Below, one piece after another: positions 36,654-45,669 of a stretch of 64,000 nt of DNA. The translations under genes and the position numbers were made by a program. Numbering within the stretch: position 1 is the first letter of the stretch; every line of letters begins with the position of its first letter. The notes under the pieces were generated by a model. The model ran no database searches, had not been told where the DNA came from, and worked only from the letters and a program-made list of their open reading frames with translations. The DNA is from Gammaproteobacteria bacterium 39-13. Its GTDB lineage: Bacteria; Pseudomonadota; Gammaproteobacteria; Berkiellales; Berkiellaceae. The DNA lies in assembly GCA_001898235.1 (NCBI GenBank), contig MKTN01000016.1:42323-106322 (forward strand), given 5' to 3'.

Positions 36654-37514
36654 ATGTTAGACGGAATTGTAATAGAGGATGATGCAGTAAAATTATTTCC
36701 TGAAATAGTGGATATATTATGTGATAGACCGACAAAAAGTTTCTATACAGAAAGTATTTCTTGCGAAATGCCTCAAGAGTCTCCTTCTTCAGGCGCAGCC
36801 CCTCCCGTCGCAACTTCATTTCATAAACCAAGACCTAAATTATCTTCAAAAAAAACAAGTCAAGTACGTTCTCAAGCTACATCTAGCACCTCTTCAATAG
36901 CAAAAAAATCCCCCGAGATAACGCCTAATGCTATTGAAAAAATTGAAAGAGAAATTACAGCGCTTTCTAGTGATAGATTAAGGCTAATGAATAAGTACAA
37001 TCATGCTTCCGGTAGAAAGCAAAAAAATGCGATATCAGCTAAAAGAAGTCGCTTAGAAAGGAAAATAAGCAAACTTGAAGATCAACGTTTAATACTTATT
37101 TTGCAAGAAGAAAAAACTATATTGAAAGCAGAAAATACAAGGCTTTTGAAAGAACAAGAAAAGCACCAAAACAATACGAGTCTGATTGCAGAATTATCTA
37201 TCCTCTTACCCTTATTATTTCAAGAATATAAAAAAACTGTTGATTTACATCAAGGCCTGGTGGAGGGTTATAAAATGCTCAATGAGCATTTGCTTACAAA
37301 CAATACCCAATTAGAAGAGAAGGTACAATGGCTAACGAGAGAATTAGTAAAAAGTAGAACGCATCATCTTCATCCTACTTCGCATCATACACAACCACAT
37401 CCGATTGCAACTTCGTATACACCTGGTTATCAACAATTGCGTACAGGTGCTGGAATAACTACTTCACCATTATCAGCTGTTGAGAGTAGGATGAATTTCC
37501 CACGAAATTATTAA
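36654..37514 (+). CDS. Coiled-coil protein with a bZIP-like basic region and leucine zipper
   Basis: 286 residues; GGAG precedes the ATG. After a disordered, Ser/Pro-rich N-terminus (about 40-90), residues 117-140 are basic and hold N125-AISAKRS-R133, the N-x7-R spacing that is invariant in bZIP DNA-binding regions; GCN4 has N-TEAARRS-R. Leucines at 150, 157 and 164 fall at +17, +24 and +31 from that Arg, the bZIP register, with Asp instead of Leu at +10, and the segment ILKAENTRLLKEQ is zipper-like. The last 60 residues are His/Thr/Pro-rich. No signal peptide. A DNA-binding effector aimed at host chromatin is possible; a plain coiled coil is the alternative. Confidence 0.7.
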   Translation: MLDGIVIEDDAVKLFPEIVDILCDRPTKSFYTESISCEMPQESPSSGAAPPVATSFHKPRPKLSSKKTSQVRSQATSSTSSIAKKSPEITPNAIEKIEREITALSSDRLRLMNKYNHASGRKQKNAISAKRSRLERKISKLEDQRLILILQEEKTILKAENTRLLKEQEKHQNNTSLIAELSILLPLLFQEYKKTVDLHQGLVEGYKMLNEHLLTNNTQLEEKVQWLTRELVKSRTHHLHPTSHHTQPHPIATSYTPGYQQLRTGAGITTSPLSAVESRMNFPRNY

Positions 37515-37561
37515 AAATGAAGGATGTCAGCATTGAAACGCATGCTTTTGTGGACATACAC

Positions 37562-37609
37562 AAATATCCATTCATCCTTTTTAATTAAAGGAGATGAATG
37601 GATATTTTT
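37562..37609 (+). terminator. Long rho-independent terminator
   Basis: AAATATCCATTCATC (37562-37576) pairs with GATGAATGGATATTT (37593-37607), with an inner CTTT/AAAG extension, followed by TTTT. It closes the bZIP-like gene. Confidence 0.8.
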
Positions 37610-37716
37610 GCCAGATAAATGGCGGCCTTTTATAGATAATTGTATAGGATAGCTTCATTCAAACTGTTACTATGTTGGGCCTCGTTTACTCATTTATTGA
37701 TAATGGAGCTTTAGTT

Positions 37717-38136
37717 ATGTTGAATGGCTGGAAAAGTATGCTTGGTATGTCGACGCAGGATACTAAGGAGAAAGACAACACACAACAAAGCGCTGATAGG
37801 GATTCAGAATCGCCCATGACAATCGAAAAAGCAAAAGAAATATTTGAAGAGGAAGTTTCTTCTTCAGAGTTAATAAAAGAAGTTGAACGTTTAATCAAGG
37901 AAAACACAAATTTAATCCGCCAACTTGAAGTTCGAACAAGGCAGCTTGAAGCGGCTAATTCAGAGCGATCCCTGTTAAGAAAAGAGCTTTCTGACACGAA
38001 AGAAGCGCTTGAGGCTGTTAAGGACGATAGGGATAATTTGCGCAGGAAAGTGATAAAGCTAGAAGAAGGTAAAGGGGCGTTAATTGCTGAATTGCATGAA
38101 GCAAAATCGTCTAAAAATAAACCAGGTAGCCTATAA
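37717..38136 (+). CDS. Small coiled-coil protein
   Basis: 139 residues from the ATG at 37717, which has GGAG eight bases upstream; an in-frame ATG at 37672 lacks a site. Residues about 50-130 form one long heptad coiled coil rich in Glu, Leu, Arg and Asn (LIKEVERLIKENTNLIRQLE, SLLRKELSDTKEALEAVKDD). The N-terminus may be amphipathic (MLNGWKSMLGM). No catalytic domain. It is isolated as a single transcription unit between two strong hairpin terminators (37562-37609 and 38141-38182). Confidence 0.65.
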   Translation: MLNGWKSMLGMSTQDTKEKDNTQQSADRDSESPMTIEKAKEIFEEEVSSSELIKEVERLIKENTNLIRQLEVRTRQLEAANSERSLLRKELSDTKEALEAVKDDRDNLRRKVIKLEEGKGALIAELHEAKSSKNKPGSL

Positions 38137-38140
38137 GTAT

Positions 38141-38182
38141 TGATAACTGGTTTAAATGGATCTTTAAACCAGTTATCATTTG
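38141..38182 (+). terminator. Long perfect-stem terminator
   Basis: TGATAACTGGTTTAAA (38141-38156) and TTTAAACCAGTTATCA (38163-38178) form a perfect 16-bp stem with a 6-base loop, followed by TTTGTT. Confidence 0.78.
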
Positions 38183-38206
38183 TTAACTCGAATTAAGAGA
38201 GTTCCA

Positions 38207-39052
38207 ATGAGCACAAAGATCCAAAAGATTATCAAAAACCAACAAGAATCATATCAAAATGTTTTTTTAAAGCATAGAGCAACTTGCCATCAACCAACAT
38301 TTCATTATGACTGGTGGATGTTTCCACAAAAAGTGCCTGCAGCAATTAAAGTCAGTGCTAAATCGAGATCATTTGCAATAAGTGACGAAGATACAAAGGC
38401 ATTATTGAAGCACAAACAATTTACCGCCACCTATTTGCGTAGCATTGATAAATATCTTAGCAACCTAGAACAATATGGATGGAATGATTACGATATTCGT
38501 TATGCTAAAATGCTGCATTCTTTACATCAATTTCTGAGCGTTGCGACTTTAATGAAGCATGATGTCGATGCTAAAATACAGAGTAAATTACAATCTTTAG
38601 CGCAGCGAGCGACCAGATTTGCAGAAAAAAATATCAATATGCCATCCTCTTTATTAAAAAGAGGGGCAATAAAACTAAATAAACTGATAGAAAATCAACC
38701 ATTACCTCAGCTTTCTGCAAAAAAGAATGAGTTGATAATTGCTATCACTGCAATGCTAGCCGTTGTTGCCGCGTTTAGCTTGTTTAGTATGCCTCTCTAT
38801 TTTCTACCGCTAGCATTTACCGGTTTGTTAGCAACAAAGATAGCATATGAGAACATGAGAAAAAGTGAAAAAAAATGTTGCTTAGAAAACAAATCTAAAG
38901 AATTACCACCTAAACGAATAGACGCTGTCAAGCGAGACAAAAGATCTGCAAATGATGCATCGCATCCACAAAAGAAGAAAGATAAGGAATATTCGCTGGA
39001 TGACGTTCAACCTGAAAATGGCATCAAAAGCAGATTACGTAAGCGTGGTTGA
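38207..39052 (+). CDS. Hypothetical protein with two adjacent membrane segments and a basic tail
   Basis: 281 residues from the ATG at 38207 (AAGAGAG upstream); an in-frame TTG at 38180 is less likely. The first 170 residues are helical and soluble. Residues about 180-225 form two closely spaced hydrophobic segments (IIAITAMLAVVAAFSLFSMP, LYFLPLAFTGLLATKIAY), a membrane hairpin. The last 60 residues are very basic and end KSRLRKRG. No family recognised. The plan, helical body plus hairpin plus basic tail, would suit a protein inserted in a host membrane. It is convergent with the DipZ-type gene, 11 bases away. Confidence 0.65.
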   Translation: MSTKIQKIIKNQQESYQNVFLKHRATCHQPTFHYDWWMFPQKVPAAIKVSAKSRSFAISDEDTKALLKHKQFTATYLRSIDKYLSNLEQYGWNDYDIRYAKMLHSLHQFLSVATLMKHDVDAKIQSKLQSLAQRATRFAEKNINMPSSLLKRGAIKLNKLIENQPLPQLSAKKNELIIAITAMLAVVAAFSLFSMPLYFLPLAFTGLLATKIAYENMRKSEKKCCLENKSKELPPKRIDAVKRDKRSANDASHPQKKKDKEYSLDDVQPENGIKSRLRKRG

Positions 39053-39063
39053 AACCTATCTCT

Positions 39064-40716
39064 TTATTCCCCAAAGGTGAAGGCGTACATTTCTACGCCT
39101 GGCCCTTGGGCTGTGATCTCTAATAAGCTATTGTCATAATTTTTTTGATTGACAAGCTCGTACAGGGCATGACCATTAACCATCACTTTGCTTTGTTGTA
39201 CATCCTTTCCTGCTTGTGTATTTAATGTTTCACTATTTAGTTTCAAAGTGACTTCAACTGGCTCTCCAGTGGTAGTGCCCATGACTAAAAATACTTTTTT
39301 TGAAGTGAAATTTAAACGCAACGTTGCATTTTTTTCTTCAGAGATAATTTTTTCTGCATTGACTTTCCATCGTCCATTTAATGACCAATGATGTTTAGAA
39401 AGAGGTTTAGAAAATTGATATAACGTTTCACCTGATTGTAAGGACGGAGTTCCCATATAACGCTCTGCTCTTGAGATCCCAAGATAGGTTTCAGGTGTTT
39501 GGCTAAAATGGTAAAATGCAGGCTGTGAGGAAGTCATTTTATTCTCAGAGAGCCCTAGTAAATAGCGAATGTTGTTTTCTGTTATATCATAATTACCTTC
39601 GCCAAAATGGGTATAAACGACTTGACCATCTTTATCAATAAGATAATGTGCAGGCCAATAAAGGTTTTGAAAGCTTGTCCATGTTTGCAATCGGTTATCT
39701 AAAGCTACAGGATACTCAAGGTGATATTTTTTGATAGCGATCTCAACATTTTCTGGTTTTTTCTCAAACTCAAATTCAGGTGCGTGAATGCCGATAATAA
39801 CGAGCCCTTTATCATGATATTGCTTATTCCAGGCAGTAAGATAAGGAAGGGTGCGAACACAATTAATACAAGAATAAGTCCAGAAATCGATCAATACAAC
39901 TTTACCGCGTAAAGCAGAGAGAGTAAGCGGTTTACTATTGAACCACGTATCTAGTCCTGTTAATTCCGGCGCGGGATAGGAATGGGCTAGCCCATGTGAT
40001 AATTGTGTTCCTGTAATTGCGGTAGATGATGAGCTGATTTTTGGCCAAGAAGCTGGGTTAAAATTAAAACCGATTAATAAGATACTGAGCAAGATAATCC
40101 CTCCCAATACTTTTCGCACCTTCTCTCCATGTTGAGCTAAAAATTGAAATTTGATCAACAATTTCTTTCCAGTGAGAGCGATAATTAACATCGGCAGTCC
40201 CACACCTATAGAAAAGGCGATAATAACTAATATACTGGCAAATTCTGTTTCTTGGCGGATCACTTGTATTAGCACTGAAGCAAGGATCGGACCTGCGCAA
40301 GGTGTCCATACTAAACCTATTAATGCCCCAATCAGGAGGCCGCCATCAAAGCCATCACCTGTATTGAGAGAAAATTTGTTTCCTATTTGAGCAAGGTGCT
40401 GTGTTAATGCGCTAAACTGAGCAGACAAGCGTTCAGACAGCAAAACAATGCCAAATAATCCTAATAGCACAAGAGAAATTGGTTTAATAATGTCTAGATC
40501 AATGCCTGATAAGATAACCAATTTTTTAGAAAGCAATGCAAAGAGACTAAACGACATAATAAAACCAATAATAACGCCTATGGGTCGTTTAGGGCCGCCA
40601 GCCAAAGAGGTGGATAATACCAAAGGTAAAATTGGCAAAATACAAGGTGAAGCAATCAATGCTAGACCTTCTATGAATGCTAATCCTATTTCGATGAAAT
40701 TTATCATAGTTTCCAA
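39064..40716 (-). CDS. dipZ: DipZ-type thiol-disulfide protein (CcdA plus thioredoxin domains)
   Basis: 550 residues. The N-terminal 240 residues are a CcdA/DsbD-like six-helix membrane domain with its two conserved Cys in proline contexts (SPCILPILP and WTPCAGPIL). A periplasmic TlpA-like thioredoxin domain follows with CxxC (YSCINCVRTLPYL), then a C-terminal DipZ-specific beta domain. By homology it carries electrons across the inner membrane to periplasmic thiols, helping cytochrome c maturation or disulfide repair. It is a single gene. Closest named family is DipZ, best known from Mycobacterium, which fuses the same three parts. Confidence 0.9.
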   Translation of the reverse strand: METMINFIEIGLAFIEGLALIASPCILPILPLVLSTSLAGGPKRPIGVIIGFIMSFSLFALLSKKLVILSGIDLDIIKPISLVLLGLFGIVLLSERLSAQFSALTQHLAQIGNKFSLNTGDGFDGGLLIGALIGLVWTPCAGPILASVLIQVIRQETEFASILVIIAFSIGVGLPMLIIALTGKKLLIKFQFLAQHGEKVRKVLGGIILLSILLIGFNFNPASWPKISSSSTAITGTQLSHGLAHSYPAPELTGLDTWFNSKPLTLSALRGKVVLIDFWTYSCINCVRTLPYLTAWNKQYHDKGLVIIGIHAPEFEFEKKPENVEIAIKKYHLEYPVALDNRLQTWTSFQNLYWPAHYLIDKDGQVVYTHFGEGNYDITENNIRYLLGLSENKMTSSQPAFYHFSQTPETYLGISRAERYMGTPSLQSGETLYQFSKPLSKHHWSLNGRWKVNAEKIISEEKNATLRLNFTSKKVFLVMGTTTGEPVEVTLKLNSETLNTQAGKDVQQSKVMVNGHALYELVNQKNYDNSLLEITAQGPGVEMYAFTFGE

Positions 40717-41059
40717 CGCAATGATTAAGAATAGAGCGAGATCAAAAATACGCTATTTAGAGTGCGAAGAGGATGGAAAAGTTCAAATTAGTGTATATCT
40801 TTTTATCTCTCACAGATAGTCATTTGATGTTTATTTATCAATCTGGCTTTTTAATTTTGCTTGACGTCCAGAATATAAGTCATTTAGGATTTGGCTTCTT
40901 TTTTCGGCAGTTAATCATTCGTTAATAGTTGAGATTAAAATGCTTAGCCTGTTAGGTTCATCTTAATAAGATGAGATCATTTTGGGTAAATTCTGCCCAT
41001 AACATAAATTTTTTAAATTGATTTGTCATATTATTTATATAATAAATAATGGAGTGAAT
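40717..41059. other. Divergent intergenic region
   Basis: About 340 bases with no gene. A small perfect palindrome, TCATCTT-AAT-AAGATGA (40958-40974), lies in it. Just before the plus-strand gene is GGAGTG, its ribosome site. Confidence 0.3.
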
Positions 41060-42142
41060 ATGTCAAATGCTGGTCCAGCTAATTTCCAAAAAGAATTGGA
41101 ATTGCTTTGTAATAATATTTTTAGTAGTGAAAATGAAATTGACGAAAATACTTTTGCTAAATTGCAAACGCTCTTGAATGATTCCGGTAGCATAAATGCG
41201 CTTGATTTTAATCGTTATATAAAGAGCCCCTATTTCAATGGCTCCATCTTAACACTATTTACCTATATTGCAGCTACTTTTGATGATGCTGATTTGTTGT
41301 TAATGAAAGTGTTAAACACAGCTGATTTGAATAGATTAAAATTTGATCTAACCATACAAGATGGAGAATATGCAGGCACAACACCACTTTGGTGGATGGC
41401 TTTTCTTGCAGCAAATGATATGCCAAAAGCGTTTAGTGCGTTAATAAAAAGAAGAGAAGAGTTTAATTTTGGTCTGCTTACTGTGCATCATTTTGCACAA
41501 GATGGTGAATTTAAAGATATTTCTACACTTTGCTGGTTGGTGCTTGCACGCATAAAACATGCTAACAACTGGCAAATTAATGATCTTTTGCAAAATATGC
41601 TTCAATTTTCTGGCTGGAAAGGAACTGATCTTAATCATAAAATGACAACAGGTATGTTTAAAGGGACAACACCGCTTTGGTGGTTAGGATGGCTTGCAAA
41701 GCAGGATGAACCGCATTTTTTGAACGTCGTGTTAGATAGAGTTGCTGTTAAAGAACTCGATTTTTCTGCATGTGCAGACTTTTCCTTAGAGCTAGATATT
41801 GATCTTTCAGGTCCCTATCGCTTTGACCCAGAAAAAAGCACTTTAGAGAGATCATTAGGTGAAAAAAGAGAAATCCATGTGCAAGAACAATGCCAATATA
41901 GTGGTGTCACTGTAGAGGGGTTGTTATCTGAAATGGATACACGTTTTAAGCAATTATCTCTACAAGATGCTCCCATGTTTGGTGAAGTCGATTTGGATGA
42001 TGATACTCGTAGGCAACAAATTCTTGCTTATCAACAAGTATATCACAAGTTAAAGGATGAGAAACTCTTACCTACAAATGCAAAGCAAGCTGAATATATT
42101 TACCAATCTTACACTTCAAAGCCAAAAGCTCGGCGTAACTAA
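41060..42142 (+). CDS. TTPLWW-repeat protein, ankyrin-like
   Basis: 360 residues from the ATG at 41060, which has GGAGTG five bases upstream; a TTG at 41018 is in frame but unlikely. Two clear repeats contain GTTPLWW (YAGTTPLWWMAFLAANDMPK and FKGTTPLWWLGWLAKQDEPH), and two more degenerate units precede and separate them (GSILTLFTYIAATFDDADLL and DISTLCWLVLARIKHANNWQ), spaced about 50-60 residues. The helix-turn-helix pattern resembles ankyrin repeats with a Trp-Trp pair in place of the usual LHxAA. No signal peptide. C-terminus basic (SKPKARRN). Probably a host-interaction protein. A strong terminator follows. Confidence 0.72.
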   Translation: MSNAGPANFQKELELLCNNIFSSENEIDENTFAKLQTLLNDSGSINALDFNRYIKSPYFNGSILTLFTYIAATFDDADLLLMKVLNTADLNRLKFDLTIQDGEYAGTTPLWWMAFLAANDMPKAFSALIKRREEFNFGLLTVHHFAQDGEFKDISTLCWLVLARIKHANNWQINDLLQNMLQFSGWKGTDLNHKMTTGMFKGTTPLWWLGWLAKQDEPHFLNVVLDRVAVKELDFSACADFSLELDIDLSGPYRFDPEKSTLERSLGEKREIHVQEQCQYSGVTVEGLLSEMDTRFKQLSLQDAPMFGEVDLDDDTRRQQILAYQQVYHKLKDEKLLPTNAKQAEYIYQSYTSKPKARRN

Positions 42143-42148
42143 ATAAAA

Positions 42149-42185
42149 CAGGCATTCTCTCATAAAATAGTTGAGAGAATGCCTG
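42149..42185 (+). terminator. Perfect-stem hairpin terminator
   Basis: CAGGCATTCTCTCA (42149-42162) and TGAGAGAATGCCTG (42172-42185) form a perfect 14-bp stem, followed by CTTTACTT. It starts 7 bases after the stop codon. Confidence 0.72.
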
Positions 42186-42343
42186 CTTTACTTACATCGA
42201 AACTTTTTTCATATTGTAACTCCTCTCTTGAGATAATCTGATTGTGTCGCACCTTAGTAATGAGATCATGTTTTCATTTATCTGTTCAAAAATGCCTTTT
42301 GTCTTAATGAATTGGGTGGATGAGTGTTGATCCGTTATAGTAA

Positions 42344-43666
42344 ATGATCGCTATCCCACAAAAGTTTTTAAAGCAGAAAATGAACATTGATAAAGAATTT
42401 TACCAATCTATTGATTGTGATGCACTTTTCAAAAAAATTGCGATGACCCAAGATCCAGCGCATATGGTTCAATTGTTATTTGCTGAGTTTCCTTTAGCGC
42501 AATTTTGGCGATTTAGCGTAGATGGCAAAAAACAAATGAAAGACAGTTGGCCTGGTTTTGAAGCAAGAGAACCAAAATATTTACAAGGAATGTATAGTGT
42601 TTGGTTAGCTATGCTCGAAGAAATAAACACGCCATTAAATTCTAGAGGATTACTCAATTATCATTTCATTGCAACACAACATGTTGAAATGAAACGATTG
42701 CCTGATGAATTGAAAGGATGCTGGCGTAAGGAAGATGTTCACTTTGGTTTGCTAGACGATAATGCTTCAGTTGAAGGGATCCTTGCCTTATTAGATAGAA
42801 TCGAGATAGGAGATGACACTTTTCTTTTAGCAAGGGATAACGTTTCACTTGTAGAAGAAATTGAGATTGAACAATATGACATTATCAATAGTCATACTTA
42901 TCAATATGTTCTCAATGATAAAATCGATTTTTTAGTAAGAAAAAGAGGGATGATACAAGAGGATCCAAAAACCAAAGAATGCGCAAAGCGACTTTTAGCT
43001 GAATTTATTTTAAAGCACAATTATTCTTTTCGCACCCAGCAACACGAAATTTATAAACTAGATAGTAGTGAAACCGCTATTGAAATTGTTACACCAACTT
43101 TTGTTGTTGAGGAATTTTTACAAGATAGAGTGGATGAATTGATCCGTCTTCACTATAAGCGAATGACAATAGCAAATGATAGCGAGCAAAAGCTATCCAT
43201 TATTGTCGATACGGTACAAAAACTAGAACAGCTTCATCCCTTTAAAGATGCAAATTGTAGAATTTTTGTGATGGTGATATTAAATAAATTGTTACTTGAA
43301 AATGGTTTCCCTCCTTGTATGTTGTACGATCCTAACTGCTTTGATGCATTTTCAAAAGAGCAGCTAATTCATGAGGTAAAGGTTGGTATGAAGCGCTTTC
43401 AAGATGTACTTTTAAATGACAAGCAATTGGAAAATGCACCAACGGTAGATGTTTTATCTCATGAGATGGATATTTATTTTAAGAAAATAAATGAAATGTT
43501 GAGACAGAAAATGGAAGAGATCCTGAGTGGAAACCTTAAAATTGAACAAACCTTTTTGCCTACATTTAATATATCTTGCACTGAAAAACATGACGTACCC
43601 GGTATACCAGAGCAAGGGAATAAGAGTGGCTTAAATGAAAAGATAGTTCAGTTAACCATAACTTAA
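42344..43666 (+). CDS. Fic-domain-like protein
   Basis: 440 residues; the start is uncertain (ATG at 42344 or 42380). The segment HPFKDANCR (His298-Arg306) matches the Fic motif HPFx(D/E)GNGR, keeping the catalytic His, the metal-binding Asp, Asn and final Arg but with Ala and Cys at the two glycine positions. Upstream, about residues 90-160, a Fic-like region is suggested by LLNYHFIATQHVE and GCWRKEDVHFGLL. Fic proteins usually transfer AMP or phosphocholine to Ser, Thr or Tyr of target proteins. It may be an active effector with an altered loop or an inactive relative. It lies between TTPLWW-repeat and ankyrin genes. Confidence 0.72.
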   Translation: MIAIPQKFLKQKMNIDKEFYQSIDCDALFKKIAMTQDPAHMVQLLFAEFPLAQFWRFSVDGKKQMKDSWPGFEAREPKYLQGMYSVWLAMLEEINTPLNSRGLLNYHFIATQHVEMKRLPDELKGCWRKEDVHFGLLDDNASVEGILALLDRIEIGDDTFLLARDNVSLVEEIEIEQYDIINSHTYQYVLNDKIDFLVRKRGMIQEDPKTKECAKRLLAEFILKHNYSFRTQQHEIYKLDSSETAIEIVTPTFVVEEFLQDRVDELIRLHYKRMTIANDSEQKLSIIVDTVQKLEQLHPFKDANCRIFVMVILNKLLLENGFPPCMLYDPNCFDAFSKEQLIHEVKVGMKRFQDVLLNDKQLENAPTVDVLSHEMDIYFKKINEMLRQKMEEILSGNLKIEQTFLPTFNISCTEKHDVPGIPEQGNKSGLNEKIVQLTIT

Positions 43667-43868
43667 GTATAATTGCTATTAGATAAAAACATGGGTTTGC
43701 ATGCTTTTTCGTACTAAAAATTTATGTTTTTAGTTTGTTTTTTGCTTGAACTAATGATTTTATACTTCATAATGACCGAATGATGAAAAGACAGGATCAT
43801 TAGTATTCATATTGTTATATAAATAGTTATACTAAAACTAATTCTTAATTGTGATATCGAAGGCATAT

Positions 43869-44456
43869 ATGCAGAAAATAGATGAATTGTGCGATCAAGA
43901 AACAGAAAGCCAAATAGCAGACAAGGTAGGCACTTTTCCTCCATTAGTTTTAGCAGCAGTGAATGGACATGTTAAGACACTACAAGTTTTAATTAAAGCT
44001 GGAGCCAATATTGAAGCAAAGGATAACTATGGCTGTACTGCCCTTATTGCTGCAGCTCAAAATGATCATGTAGAAGCGTTAAAATTTTTACTAGAAGCGG
44101 GTGCAGATATCAATGCACGTTCATTAGAAGATTGTGATGCGTTATGGATAGCGGCGTGCTTTGGCCATCATAAATCATTAGAGCTGTTACTTCAGGCTGG
44201 TGCAGATGTAGAAACAAAAAATAAGGATGGATGGACACCATTGATGATTTCTGCGAGTGACGGTGAAATCGAGATAATGAAATCTCTGCTAGATAACAAT
44301 GCATTTCTTGAAGCCTATAATCATGATGGTTTTACCGCTTTGATGATTGCGGCACAAAATGGACAAACTGAGGCTGTTGAACTTTTGTTAGAAGCAGGTG
44401 CGAATATTGAGGTTGAGGAAGAAGAAGTCTCTCTTCTCGTCGAAGCTATTCATTAA
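43869..44456 (+). CDS. Ankyrin-repeat protein
   Basis: 195 residues from the ATG at 43869 (GAAGG six bases upstream); an in-frame GTG at 43851 is less likely. Five ankyrin repeats fill the protein: LVLAAVNGHVKTLQVLIKAG, ALIAAAQNDHVEALKFLLEA, ALWIAACFGHHKSLELLLQA, PLMISASDGEIEIMKSLLDN and ALMIAAQNGQTEAVELLLEA. They are close to consensus, so this is a pure protein-binding scaffold. No signal peptide. The C-terminus is acidic (EVEEEEVS), which resembles the Glu-rich tails of some type IV effectors. A hairpin terminator follows. Confidence 0.9.
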   Translation: MQKIDELCDQETESQIADKVGTFPPLVLAAVNGHVKTLQVLIKAGANIEAKDNYGCTALIAAAQNDHVEALKFLLEAGADINARSLEDCDALWIAACFGHHKSLELLLQAGADVETKNKDGWTPLMISASDGEIEIMKSLLDNNAFLEAYNHDGFTALMIAAQNGQTEAVELLLEAGANIEVEEEEVSLLVEAIH

Positions 44457-44460
44457 ACAG

Positions 44461-44492
44461 TAACTTTCTCTCCTGTAAAGAAGAGAAAGTTA
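44461..44492 (+). terminator. Hairpin terminator
   Basis: TAACTTTCTCT (44461-44471) and AGAGAAAGTTA (44482-44492) form an 11-bp perfect stem, a few bases after the ankyrin stop codon. U-tract weak. Confidence 0.55.
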
Positions 44493-44548
44493 TGTTATAA
44501 CCAGGATGTGTTATTTAAAATAAACTCCAATGTTGCATCTCTTGGTGT

Positions 44549-45475
44549 TTATCCTAAGCTACTCTTTTTTCTCAATTCTGAATTTTCTTCTTGAATTTGC
44601 GCTTGTTGTGGCGTCTCATTTATATTCAAACGTTCAAATTGATAAGCCAGTGTAGGTTGAGCATGTTGAAGTAATGATTGCATATCGGCTGAAAGCTCTG
44701 TTTGATTTTGTTGCAAAACAGGCAGCTTAAGTCCATGAAGTTTATTTACATAGGATGCCAGCATTTGATAAGCGGATAAATTCCCATGCACGCCACCATA
44801 TAAAGTGATATTAACGCTTCGATTATCTTTTTCCATGGTTACTATTTTACTGAAAGGAGCATCAAAAACCTTTCCAAGACTATCAGCAAATGAAAGATGG
44901 CTTAAGCCAATTAAACCTACGACGTGCGTTATTTCAGGATGCTCGGCTAAATATTGTTGCAGAGCTGATAGAGATAAAGAATTTGAAGTTTTGTTAAACC
45001 ACGCAAGAATAAGAGCAGTTTCTTTTTGATAGCCTGCTTCTGGCGAAGAATATTTCTCAGAATAAAGAGATTTCATCATCTTTGTTTTTTGTGCTGCAAT
45101 AGCCTCATTATCACTTTGCTGCATAGTGGTAAGCCATGCGGGCATAAGACGAATGCCTTTTTCTTTCATGTAATTTTGATATGCAGGTAGGATAAATAAT
45201 TTTAAGATAATTATATCAAGCGGGGTTTTGGATCTAAAAAAATCTAAAATAACATGCGCGACACGTTCATGTTGTGTTGGTGGAAATTTTGAAAAGGCGT
45301 AAGTGATATGCTGTACATCCATGCTAACAATAGGATCGAAAAAATCGCAATTATTAAGTTTTGCTAATTCACTTAAAAAGTATAGTTCAGGCTGCTGATC
45401 TTTAACTTGAGAAAAGTCACTATTAGCATGTTGTTGTACGCCCTTAGCACCTTCTATTAAAAAAACTAATTTCAT
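44549..45475 (-). CDS. Hypothetical protein
   Basis: 308 residues, soluble, apparently alpha/beta with buried strands such as KLVFLIEGAKG at the N-terminus and THVVGLIGLSHLSFADSLGK near residue 190. The GLSHL segment with a nearby N-terminal Glu recalls TraB/ChaN-type proteins, but the match is too weak to assign. The C-terminus carries a Gln/Glu-rich tail (AQIQEENSELRKKSS) similar in character to E-block secretion signals of Dot/Icm substrates. No signal peptide. It stands alone between convergent and divergent genes. Confidence 0.6.
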   Translation of the reverse strand: MKLVFLIEGAKGVQQHANSDFSQVKDQQPELYFLSELAKLNNCDFFDPIVSMDVQHITYAFSKFPPTQHERVAHVILDFFRSKTPLDIIILKLFILPAYQNYMKEKGIRLMPAWLTTMQQSDNEAIAAQKTKMMKSLYSEKYSSPEAGYQKETALILAWFNKTSNSLSLSALQQYLAEHPEITHVVGLIGLSHLSFADSLGKVFDAPFSKIVTMEKDNRSVNITLYGGVHGNLSAYQMLASYVNKLHGLKLPVLQQNQTELSADMQSLLQHAQPTLAYQFERLNINETPQQAQIQEENSELRKKSSLG

Positions 45476-45669
45476 CTTCTAACTACCTTCTGTGAATTTA
45501 CAAAAATGTAACATAACAAACTAACATGTATTTGTACAGAAAAAGTGCAAAATCGGAGAAATAAAGAAAAAATTTTGATGGAGGAGGAAAGAGGGTTTTA
45601 CACAGCATATACTATTTGAGATATTCATTAAAATTCGCTTCAATATTCTATGAAGATAAGAAAACTCAA

